The notes below the pieces were generated by a model. It did no database searches. It saw only the letters and a list, made by a program, of their open reading frames with translations, and was not told the origin of the DNA. Position numbers and translations under genes: made by a program. A stretch of DNA of 38,630 nt from a virus, in the IMG/VR virus record IMGVR_UViG_3300008450_000135, positions 1 to 38,630 of that record. The stretch is one strand, 5' to 3'. Shown piece by piece: positions 20,873 through 29,400 of the stretch (position 1 is its first letter; each line of letters begins with the position of its first letter).

Positions 20873-21077
20873 TCGCTGCTTGAACCTCTGACGCAATAGG
20901 GGTCGTTGTATGTCTCGTCGCGGACTTGATTGCAGGGTTCATCTACCCCAGTTCCCTGGTGTGAATTGCCCCGTACCTTGCAACCGGTATACAGCCATGC
21001 TTGCCTTGACGCTTCCCAGCGTGGAGGTCTTGATCGTTTGCGTTGTTGAGTGTAGCAGGTGTTGTAGTGTTTTTGTT

Positions 21078-21242
21078 ATGAAGAAAAAACAAGTGTGGGA
21101 TAAACCGAATCCGAAGAAGAAGTCGACTCCGTTGACTGATAAGCAGAAAGCTTCTGCGAAGGCTCGTGCGAAGAAGGCTGGGCGACCTTACCCAAATCTT
21201 GTTGATAACATGGCCGCATCCCGTAGCAAAAAAGGAAAATGA
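21078..21242 (+). CDS. small Lys-rich basic protein, 54 aa
   Basis: The product starts MKKKQVWDKPNPKKKSTPLT, then DKQKASAKARAKKAGRPYPN and LVDNMAASRSKKGK. It is strongly basic and should bind nucleic acid. The family-like LVDNMAA ending appears in small proteins near phage terminases (from memory). There is no good ribosome site. Together with the next three genes it forms a basic-protein cluster ahead of the terminase. Confidence 0.65.
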   Translation: MKKKQVWDKPNPKKKSTPLTDKQKASAKARAKKAGRPYPNLVDNMAASRSKKGK

Positions 21243-21243
21243 T

Positions 21244-21603
21244 ATGCCTCAGGTTGGAAAGAAAAAGTATCCATACACGGAAGCTGGTATGAAGGCTGCG
21301 AAGATGGCCGCTAAAAAGAAGCCAGCGTCTGCAGCGGATTTCCGTAAAGCGGATCAGGCTTCAATTGTTAAGCAAGGTCCTTTGAACGCTAAGGACATGA
21401 AGGATTATTCAGCTATGCATAATGCGATTGCTGAAAAGGGCATGAAGATCGGCGGCGCAGCTGAAGGCAAGTATGTCCGTATGTACAACAAGTACAACAA
21501 GCCAGCAGACAAGATCACCGGTTCAACCTATATTGCGTTGAAGAAGGACTATCAGGCTCTTGTTGGTCTTCCAGCAAAGAAGATTGTTCGAAAGAAGAAG
21601 TAA
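21244..21603 (+). CDS. Lys-rich SAADFRK-motif protein, 119 aa
   Basis: The start is ATG 21244, one base after the previous stop; a longer frame to 21166 would lie in the previous gene. The product begins MPQVGKKKYPYTEAGMKAAK and contains PASAADFRKADQASIVKQ, the motif also present at 35684 (SAADFRKADQASMVKY) and in shorter form at 21606 and 21923. The C-terminal half has KYVRMYNKYNKPADKITGS and ends VRKKK. Strong basicity suggests DNA binding, perhaps packaged with DNA. Paralogue status is visible from the shared motif. Confidence 0.7.
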   Translation: MPQVGKKKYPYTEAGMKAAKMAAKKKPASAADFRKADQASIVKQGPLNAKDMKDYSAMHNAIAEKGMKIGGAAEGKYVRMYNKYNKPADKITGSTYIALKKDYQALVGLPAKKIVRKKK

Positions 21604-21605
21604 TC

Positions 21606-21920
21606 ATGGCTGCTAAGAAAGCTCCTGCTAAGAAGGCTCCAGCTAAGAAAGCTCCTGCCAAGAAAGCTCCTGCATCGGCGGCTCAGTTCCGCATGAAGGA
21701 AGAAGCCGACAAGAAGAAGATGGCACGTACTGACGCTCGTGGTAATTCCGGCATGGGTTTTTCGTATCCTCGTCAGGGCAAGGTCGACAGGTTTTGGGGA
21801 TCAACAGCTGGCAAAGCAGTAATCGCTACAAACCCTCTGTTGGGTGCTGCAGCTCTTATTAGTGCCGGCGAACGACGCGTTCGTAAGAAGCTCAACAAAA
21901 AGGCATATACTGACGAGTGA
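21606..21920 (+). CDS. histone-H1-like Lys/Ala-rich protein, 104 aa
   Basis: The N-terminus is a tandem AAKKAPAKKAPAKKAPAKKA repeat, like bacterial H1-type tails, followed by PASAAQFRMKEEADKKKMAR, a variant of the SAADFRK motif. The middle has a short hydrophobic patch (GKAVIATNPLLGAAALISAG) that may be a weak membrane or packing segment. It ends RRVRKKLNKKAYTDE. It could condense DNA or help loading of the capsid. The gene overlaps the next open frame near 21920. Confidence 0.65.
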   Translation: MAAKKAPAKKAPAKKAPAKKAPASAAQFRMKEEADKKKMARTDARGNSGMGFSYPRQGKVDRFWGSTAGKAVIATNPLLGAAALISAGERRVRKKLNKKAYTDE

Positions 21921-21922
21921 TT

Positions 21923-22318
21923 ATGGCCGCTAAGAAAATTGTCCCCAAGAAGGTAGCTCCTAAGAAGAAAGCTCTTTCAGCTGCTGATTTCCGTAAAAAG
22001 GAAGAATCCAGCAAGAAGAAGAGTGCTGATATCTCTTACGATGTCAGTACTCCTAATGGTCGTACTGCTTATGAGATTGCCAAGCAAGCCGGCGGTAAGT
22101 ACATGAACAGCCCGTACAACCGCACAAGCGTTGACAACCCTAAGGGTTATCCGGTTGGTAGCGATAGCTACTACACAAAAACAGGTGGTCGTTTCCGTGT
22201 GGCCGATAAGATCATGACTAAGGCTTATAAGGAAACTAAAGCCATGCTGGACAAGAAGTACCCTGAACTTTCTAAGCCAATCAAACCTTCTGTAACTAAG
22301 GCATCAAAGAAGAAGTAA
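21923..22318 (+). CDS. Lys-rich SAADFRK-motif protein, 131 aa
   Basis: ATG 21923 is taken; GTG 21917 is also in frame. The product begins MAAKKIVPKKVAPKKKALSA, then ADFRKKEESSKKKSADISYD. The central region (NGRTAYEIAKQAGGKYMNSP) and the Tyr/Gly-rich GYPVGSDSYYTKTGGRFRVA suggest a folded domain. The end is Lys/Pro-rich (KYPELSKPIKPSVTKASKKK). Third member of the basic family; probable nucleic-acid binding. The terminase frame begins 3 bases after its stop. Confidence 0.65.
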   Translation: MAAKKIVPKKVAPKKKALSAADFRKKEESSKKKSADISYDVSTPNGRTAYEIAKQAGGKYMNSPYNRTSVDNPKGYPVGSDSYYTKTGGRFRVADKIMTKAYKETKAMLDKKYPELSKPIKPSVTKASKKK

Positions 22319-22321
22319 ATT

Positions 22322-24292
22322 TTGGGAACAAAACGGGTAGTACCCGCAAGGGACGTAGCCCTATTTTGGCAGGCTCGCAACTCAGGGATGTCACTCGCTG
22401 ACGCAGCCCGTGTCGCTGGCATTCACAAGAACACAGCCTCCAAATGGGAAGCCAAACAAAAAGCAGCTATTGCCGCTAATGACTTGGCCAAACTAGAAGA
22501 ACGGGTCGTTTCGTCTGCCCAATCAGGTGGTGCTAGGAAACAACTCCAACAGGATCTCCTTGAAGCATCAAACCTTCCACCTGTCATCCCAGACGATCGT
22601 TTATGCGAAGAGGCAAAGAGGGGATTGGTCGACTTTGACTTCTTCCGCAAATACTATTTAGGTCGCGTTCCATCCCCGTGGCAGGTAGATGCCGCCTACA
22701 AAATTGTTCAATACCTTGAATCGGAAGACAAAGAACACCTAGTAGTAAACGTTGCCCCCGGTGCTGGTAAGTCAACCCTGTTCCACGATGTAGCTGTGTG
22801 GTGCATCATCCGCAACCGAGGCATCCGTATCCTCTACGGCTCAATCTCGCTCAACCTAGCCAAGATGTACAGCCGGCGAATCCGAGAAACACTTGAACGC
22901 CCAGTCCCCATCCAACCTGATCCTGAACTAGTCCGCAAAGGCCTAGCTATGAACGCCGAAGGATGCCTCGCCATTGACTACGGCCGATTCAGACCCACCG
23001 ACAAAGGCGCACTATGGCGCGCAGAAGAATTCATCGTCGAACAACAAACCCAATCAGGTCTAGACAACAAAGAACCAACCGTCCGCGCATACGGATTCGA
23101 CTCAGAATTCATCGGACACCGAGCCGACCTAGTCCTCTTTGACGACGTAGCCTCACCCGAAAACGCCAAAGAATCCACAGCTCGAGACAGACTCCTAGAA
23201 CGCTGGGACTCAATGGCCGAAGCCCGCGTAGACCCGGGCGGCCTCATCGCAGTAATCGGACAGCGACTCGGATCAGGCGACCTATACGCCTACTGCCTAT
23301 CCAAAGAAACCTTTGAAGACACAGATGAAGACTATGACGGCTCAGACATCCAAGACAAAACAGACCTCAAAGAACCCGTACGAATCAAAAAGTACAAACA
23401 CCTCTCCTACAAGGCCTACTACGAAGAACTAGACACAGGCCCCACCTCCAGAAAAAAATTTTCTGCACCTTGGCCAGATGGTCCCCTACTAGATCCGTAC
23501 CGTCTGTCTTGGCAAGACCTATCGTTCATTAAGCACTCCACCCCAAACAAATTCAGGGTTGTCTACCAACAAGAAGACATCGATATGTCCAATACCCTCA
23601 TTGAACGGGTGTGGGCTACTGGTGGATTAGGGAACGATGGGGTTCTATACCCAGGTTGTATTGACAATGATCGTATGCCAGGCTACATCCCTGAAGGTTT
23701 AAGCCATCCATACATATCAATAGCGTCAGTTGACCCATCGCCAACCCAGTTTTGGGCCATCGAGTGGTGGATTTACCAGCCCGAAACTAACTTGCGCTAC
23801 CTCGTAGACATTGAAAGACGCAAACTAAACGCTGAAGAACTACTGGGATACAACGTAGCCACAGGGGAATACTCTGGTGTGATGGAAGAATGGCAAGAAC
23901 GCGCAGAAAGAATGGGATATCCAATCAGCCATTGGATTGTAGAAATCAACGCAGCCCAAAGATTCCTTTTGGCACACGACTTTGTACGCCGTTGGCAAGC
24001 ATTGAACGAAGTAAACGTTGTACCCCACACCACATCACGCAACAAACTTGACGAATCACTTGGTGTTGAAGCTCTTCTTCCACCATTGTGGCGTTCAGGA
24101 TCAGTCCGATTGCCATCTATGCGCGGAAACTGGAAGACACTTGCGCTCGTAGATGAAATGTGTGCATGGACTCGAGATAAGAAACACGGAACAGACACGG
24201 TGATGGCACATTGGTTCGCAGAACTACATATGCCACAGCTTTTATCACCTCAAGCACCTCCTCGACAATGGAGGCCTTCATGGCTCAACTAA
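22322..24292 (+). CDS. large terminase with N-terminal helix-turn-helix
   Basis: A 656-residue protein starting at TTG 22322, the only start that keeps the N-terminal domain complete. Residues about 10-45 form an HTH (FWQARNSGMSLADAARVAGI, HKNTASKWEAKQ), like small-terminase DNA-binding domains. The ATPase has Walker A NVAPGAGKST and Walker B VLFDDV, with the C-motif-like AVIGQRLGS. The C-terminal RNase-H-like nuclease begins ISIASVDPSPTQFWAIEWW. It packages DNA through the portal. No separate small terminase gene is visible, so the HTH may replace it. Bases about 22690-23450 are C/A-rich with codons such as CTA and CTC and differ from the rest, ending at a CAGAAAA/TTTTCTG dyad (23449-23465). 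Confidence 0.9.
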   Translation: MGTKRVVPARDVALFWQARNSGMSLADAARVAGIHKNTASKWEAKQKAAIAANDLAKLEERVVSSAQSGGARKQLQQDLLEASNLPPVIPDDRLCEEAKRGLVDFDFFRKYYLGRVPSPWQVDAAYKIVQYLESEDKEHLVVNVAPGAGKSTLFHDVAVWCIIRNRGIRILYGSISLNLAKMYSRRIRETLERPVPIQPDPELVRKGLAMNAEGCLAIDYGRFRPTDKGALWRAEEFIVEQQTQSGLDNKEPTVRAYGFDSEFIGHRADLVLFDDVASPENAKESTARDRLLERWDSMAEARVDPGGLIAVIGQRLGSGDLYAYCLSKETFEDTDEDYDGSDIQDKTDLKEPVRIKKYKHLSYKAYYEELDTGPTSRKKFSAPWPDGPLLDPYRLSWQDLSFIKHSTPNKFRVVYQQEDIDMSNTLIERVWATGGLGNDGVLYPGCIDNDRMPGYIPEGLSHPYISIASVDPSPTQFWAIEWWIYQPETNLRYLVDIERRKLNAEELLGYNVATGEYSGVMEEWQERAERMGYPISHWIVEINAAQRFLLAHDFVRRWQALNEVNVVPHTTSRNKLDESLGVEALLPPLWRSGSVRLPSMRGNWKTLALVDEMCAWTRDKKHGTDTVMAHWFAELHMPQLLSPQAPPRQWRPSWLN

Positions 24293-24337
24293 AAATGTGT
24301 AATATCTCATGAACCATGTTGAACTTCGGAGCGTTAA

Positions 24338-26092
24338 ATGATCACAGCTGACGAGATTGTGAATTTGTATAAAATTCGACGCGAAGCACAAGGGCCACTC
24401 ATGCGTCAAATGCGCCAAGTTCAAGAACTTGTCAACGGCGACATCATCTTGCCATTGAACGAACTGGACAAAAACGCTAAATCATCGGTCGCAAACCTTG
24501 TTTCTGTCGGTCTTGAGCAGATGTCCATGCGTATTGCATCAACAATGCCTGTTCCTTACTTCCCTCCGTTGCGTGAAGGTCAAGAACGAGCTAAAGAACT
24601 GGCCCGCACCCGAAAGAGAGCAATGCTTTCTATTTGGGATTCAAACCGTATGCCATCAAAACAACGCCGTCGCGCACGACACCTGCTTGCTTACTCATCT
24701 GCCCCAGTAATGATTAAGCCTGATTTCCGTACGAATACCCCAAAGTGGCACGTCCGCAATCCTCTCGATACTTTCCCATCCCCATTGGAAGACCCAGACG
24801 ATCCAGTCCCAATGAACGTCATCTTTTCGTACTCCAAAACCTACAAATGGGTTGTTGACACATACGGTGATGTGATTCCTGGTTTGTCTTACGAGAACTG
24901 GGACGAAAAAGTCACGATGTTGGAGTATGTGTGCGCCGACGAAATCGTTGTCATTCTTGCCCCATCCGATACTGAGGGTGTGAAGTTGAAGAACTTTGCA
25001 CCAGTACAGCTGGAGCGAATTCGCAACCGTACTGGTCGTCCTTTGGCTGTTATCCCACAGCGCATCAACCTTGATAAGCAGCGTGGCCAGTTCGATGGTT
25101 CAATCGGTATGTACTACACCCGTGCGCGCCTTCAAGCCCTTACCGAAATCGCTATTGAGCGTGGCATCTTCCCTGACGAGTACCTTGTTGCCCGTCCAGG
25201 TGAAAACCCACAGATCATTCAGGTGGCTGACGGCAAGATGGGTCTTCTTGGTGTGGTCAAGGGTGGAGATATCACTCAACTTCAAACCAACCCCGGATAC
25301 AAGACAGATGTTGCTATTGACCGTCTTGAACGCCAAGAGCGTCTTGAAGGTGCTATCCCTGCCGAGTTCGGTGGAGAGTCGGGTAGCAATATCCGTACTG
25401 GCCGTCGAGGCGAAAACATTCTTTCATCCACTATTGACTTCCGTATCCAAGAAGCACAGTCAATCTTTGAACAGTCCATCATGGAAGAAGACAAGATTGC
25501 TATCGCTATTGAAAAGGCTTATTGGGGTAACACTCCAAAGTCTTTCTACATCACCGGTCGCAAGGGTGGAATGACCGACTACACACCAAACAAACTGTGG
25601 GAATCCGACTATCACAATGTGTCCTACTCCGCATCTGGTTCCGATGTGAACAGTTTGATTATTGCTTTGGGTCAGCGTCTTGGTGCAGGGCTTATTTCTA
25701 AGGAATCAGCCCGTGAAGCAGACCCTCTTGTAGCTGATCCTGAACTTGAACGTGACCGTATCGTTGCTGAATCTATGGAAGCAGCTTTGTTGTCTTCTAT
25801 CCAACAGCAAGCTGCAGACCCGAACGGGCCATACCAGCCTGACGATCTTGCTTATTTGACAAAGCTTGTTCTTGTTGAAAACGCACCTATCTATGACGCT
25901 GTTGCTCGTACACAGAAGCGCGCACAGGAACGACAGGCAACTCCTGCCCCTCCACCTGAACAAATGGGTGGGATGACACCTGAGATGATGCCAGGTTTGG
26001 CACAGCCAGGTATGGGTGCTGAACAACCTGCCCCGCCTCAAGCTGGTGGTGGCGGTATTGAAGCACTTCTTGCTCAACTCGGAGGACAGTAA
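24338..26092 (+). CDS. portal protein
   Basis: A 584-residue protein in the canonical position after the terminase. N-terminal helices (RREAQGPLMRQMRQVQELVN) and FRTNTPKWHVRNPLDTFPSP are portal-like. The middle is rich in beta (YEYVCADE-like segments), then ERQERLEGAIPAEFGGESGS and SSTIDFRIQEAQSIFEQSIM form the helical stem/crown region. The C-terminus is Pro/Gln-rich. It would be the dodecameric DNA gate to which the adaptor binds. CGGAG precedes the ATG. Assigned by order, size and overall pattern, as the portal family has no short diagnostic motif. Confidence 0.8.
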   Translation: MITADEIVNLYKIRREAQGPLMRQMRQVQELVNGDIILPLNELDKNAKSSVANLVSVGLEQMSMRIASTMPVPYFPPLREGQERAKELARTRKRAMLSIWDSNRMPSKQRRRARHLLAYSSAPVMIKPDFRTNTPKWHVRNPLDTFPSPLEDPDDPVPMNVIFSYSKTYKWVVDTYGDVIPGLSYENWDEKVTMLEYVCADEIVVILAPSDTEGVKLKNFAPVQLERIRNRTGRPLAVIPQRINLDKQRGQFDGSIGMYYTRARLQALTEIAIERGIFPDEYLVARPGENPQIIQVADGKMGLLGVVKGGDITQLQTNPGYKTDVAIDRLERQERLEGAIPAEFGGESGSNIRTGRRGENILSSTIDFRIQEAQSIFEQSIMEEDKIAIAIEKAYWGNTPKSFYITGRKGGMTDYTPNKLWESDYHNVSYSASGSDVNSLIIALGQRLGAGLISKESAREADPLVADPELERDRIVAESMEAALLSSIQQQAADPNGPYQPDDLAYLTKLVLVENAPIYDAVARTQKRAQERQATPAPPPEQMGGMTPEMMPGLAQPGMGAEQPAPPQAGGGGIEALLAQLGGQ

Positions 26093-26475
26093 TGGCATAT
26101 CCAAATAGGACTGATTTGAACAACGCAATGAATCCAAAGGTTGCTGTACAGACGGCTACTGGTCAAACCTACGGGAAAGCAACCGAGCAACGTAACGCTC
26201 AGAAAGCTATGCCTATGGGTGCTTCACCATCTGATGTTCGCCCACAGGTAGCACCAGGTGGTCTTGGTGCTTTTGGTCGTCCAACAGAACGTCCGCAAGA
26301 ACCTATTACTGCTGGTGTTGATTTTGGTGCTGGTCCTGGTGCTATGCAAGCCGGCGTTAATCAACCAATCCGCACAGTTGATCCTGTCCTTGACAGGCTT
26401 CAACAGATTTACCAATCTTTCCCTAATGATGATTTGGCTGACTTAATTGATTCTTTCGCAGTAGACGGTTACTAA
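26092..26475 (+). CDS. hypothetical virion-assembly protein, 127 aa
   Basis: TAATG-coupled to the portal. The protein begins MAYPNRTDLNNAMNPKVAVQ and is rich in Gly, Pro and Gln (APGGLGAFGRPTERPQEPIT). The end is acidic and helical (LQQIYQSFPNDDLADLIDSF). It looks largely disordered. A role in the core or scaffolding complex around the portal is suggested only by its location between portal and the giant protein. Confidence 0.6.
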   Translation: MAYPNRTDLNNAMNPKVAVQTATGQTYGKATEQRNAQKAMPMGASPSDVRPQVAPGGLGAFGRPTERPQEPITAGVDFGAGPGAMQAGVNQPIRTVDPVLDRLQQIYQSFPNDDLADLIDSFAVDGY

Positions 26476-29400
26476 TGACTTGGATTGATGCTCGCGATGA
26501 ACTTCGCCTTTTAACGGATGTAGAAGCACGACAGAAGCGTGTTACTAAACCTAGTGACAAGATGGTTTCGGACAATCTTTCAATTATTTATCGAGAGTAT
26601 CCATTCCTCCCTGCGGGTGTAGCTCTTTCTCTTGCAGAGTCAAATGCTGATTCTGGAACTATTGCTTTGGCCGCTCAGCAAGCAGGTAAAACTGCTGCTG
26701 CTAAATATGCGGCAGAAGCACAGCAAAGAGCAAAAGCAGCAGAACAAAAAAATGAAAGTGGATGGAAAACTTTCGGTCGCAACATTTGGAATGGTGTTAA
26801 ATGGGTTGGATCAAACACCGTCGGCCGTGTTCCCGGTGTTAAAGAAACAAGCAGACTTTTAAGCGCAGCTTCTACTACTGGTTCTGAAGTTGTACAAAAT
26901 ACTGCAGCTCTATTTGCTCCGAACAACGAAGATGGTGTTGAACTTGTAAGTTCATTTACTCAAGGAACTTTTGGTGCTGCTGCAAAAGACTTTGTTGCTT
27001 CAACTTCTATCGGTGCTTTGGCTGGTGGCGATGATGTAGGTAGCGGATATTTTTTGGGTGGAGAAGCTGAAGAATCACGCGCCGCAGCAGCACGTCGTTT
27101 CCGTGGAACAGTCAACGGAAGCACATGGACTGTTGGCCGTGGAGCAGCAGACGGCGTTTTTATTGCTGGTTCTCTTCCATATACATTCTTGTCCGGGACA
27201 ATTGACGGTGCTATTGCTTGGAAAGCAGACCCAATCAACTTTTTTGGTAAGAAAGCAAAAGCAGTAAAAGACGCTCGTCTTGGGATTTCAGGTCTTGCAA
27301 CAGCAGATGAAATTACTGCTGCTCGAAAACTTGCCAATGGTGCAGCTGGATTGTTAAGCACAGCGGAATCTCACGCAATTGACAACTCAAAATTCTTTAA
27401 CTGGCTTGACAATTCCACTACTGGACGAAGGTTAGTTAATCGTGTTGTTGCTGAAACTGACGAACTTGAAATCATGGAAGGTTTCAACTGGAAAATTACA
27501 CCTGAACAGGCTCGACGTTTGGCGCAAGCAGACGATGTTGATTCTGTACGCGGAATTATCGCTGAACAAGCAATCCGTTTAAGCGAAGAAACAGTAACTG
27601 GGGTGGTTCCGTTTGCTACTGATGCAAGACAGATTCCTCTTGCTTTGCAGCGTTACCGTATCCCAGGAAACAAAGTTCTCCGTAACTCACGTTGGCTTTC
27701 TGGCGCACCTAAAGAGTTAATGCTTGTTAATGGCACTCCACAAGACAAAACCGATGCTTTGAAAAACATTACTAACTGGCTTCGAACAATGAACATTGAC
27801 ACCTCTACTGGCGAAGGTGCTGATCTTATGAGAAAAGCTTTTGATGCCTATGGAGCCGATGGAACAAAGGTAGATGTTGACCAACTATTCCGTATGTTTA
27901 TGGGGGATGTTGAAACAGGTGCAAGCGGGATTGTTTCTTTAGCGTTGAAAAAAGCTGGTTGGGCTGATGATGCGGTAGAAACAATCGTTTCTACATACCA
28001 ACGAAATATCAATGCGATGCGTCAGTTCGCTCTTGACGCTACTGGTGAAGTAAACGATGGTGGTTTCGTTAAATATCTTTTGTCATCAATGACACCAGAT
28101 GAAGTTTACGACATCAAAAAGTATTTCACCAAAACAAGAATTCTTCCTGGTATGACACCAACAGAAATTGACGACATCATCAATAATCTTGATGAGTCAG
28201 AAATTGTTTTGCATGGCCCTGCTGCTCTTGTTGACCTACTGAACAATGTTCAGGTTCTTCCTGATCCTAAGCAGATGCGTCGTATGACAACAATGTATTC
28301 GCCTATCAACAATCCATTTTTCCGTTTAGGTTCCAAAAAAGCAGTTACAGCACCTATTGCGACTGTTGAATGGATGCAAAACAATCTTTGGAGGCCATAC
28401 GCGTTAACAACTTTTGGTTTCATTATGCGAAACCAATTTGACGCTCAACTACGTCTTGCTGCTACTGGTTTCTCTACTGGCCGTCCTCTTGACTGGATTC
28501 TTCTTGTAATGAACAAGGCAGGAAAGACATCTTTAAACAAAGGTCAGAAATGGGTTCGTGAAGGCGAAGAGGTTGCTTTCAACATGGATGATGTTGTTGA
28601 ATATGAAGCGTTCACACGTGGCTCAACTCATCTATGGGTTGGTGACCCTCAAACCCATTTGAATCGTCTTGTAAAAAACAATGACATTGCAATTGTCAAT
28701 ACTGGTTCTTCTAACTATGGCCGTGGGTTAACAGAGTCAATGCGTCGAGTTTTTGCTGATCCGATTCTTCGTATGGTTGCGCGTTTGCAACATCTTCCTG
28801 AACCACGCCAAGTTGACTTGATGGTTGAGTTTCTTGACAATGGATCAAAAGAAGCGAATTTGATTAAGCGAACTTTGGTTCGTTATGCCAAGGATGGATT
28901 TAAAGTTGCTAACCCAAAAAATGGAAAAAGATATTTGATTCTTAAATATCCAAATTGGGAAACAATGAGTACACGTGAAGTTGTTGAAGCTTGGTATGAA
29001 AACCTTGGCAAGCCACAGGTTGAGCAGTTAATTCTTAATGGCAACGAACAAATGCGTGTGATGGCTGGGTATGGCCATGTACCAGTTTCTGCTTCTGAAA
29101 TGTGGGATGAAGCAGATGTTCTGAGTTACACCGGTGGTAAGCGTCCAAAGGTTGGTGAAGTTTTCACAGAAGATGTAACCATCGACCTTGACAATCCAAA
29201 GTTCAATCATTTTTTGGTTTTAGAACGTGAAGCACCTGCGGTTGCTGGTGGTGCGCGTCAATACAAAATTGTTCAGGTAACAGATATTGACCAAGCTTTC
29301 ATGGGTGATACTGGAAGTAACAACTTGATGAATGTTGTTGACGATTTGGTACAGCAACATGATGCAAGTCTTGCCCGTGGAGATGGGCCAGTAGTTCCAT

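Larger units (their letters stand above)
20236..21077. other. long non-coding region with skew switch and stem-loops
   Basis: About 840 bp between the early operons and the terminase cluster. The long frames here have unbalanced, low-quality translations, so I see no gene. Counted by hand, 20461-20520 has 26 C and 7 G, while 20701-20760 has 27 G and 9 C. The change lies near a TATATATATTA tract at 20627-20637. Several dyads occur, listed separately. Candidates are a replication origin, a packaging site next to the terminase genes, or a non-coding RNA locus. Confidence 0.7.

Noticed and set aside
25706-26137. Minus-strand frame of 143 codons at the portal end
   Set aside because: Shadow of the portal C-terminus; no start signal.
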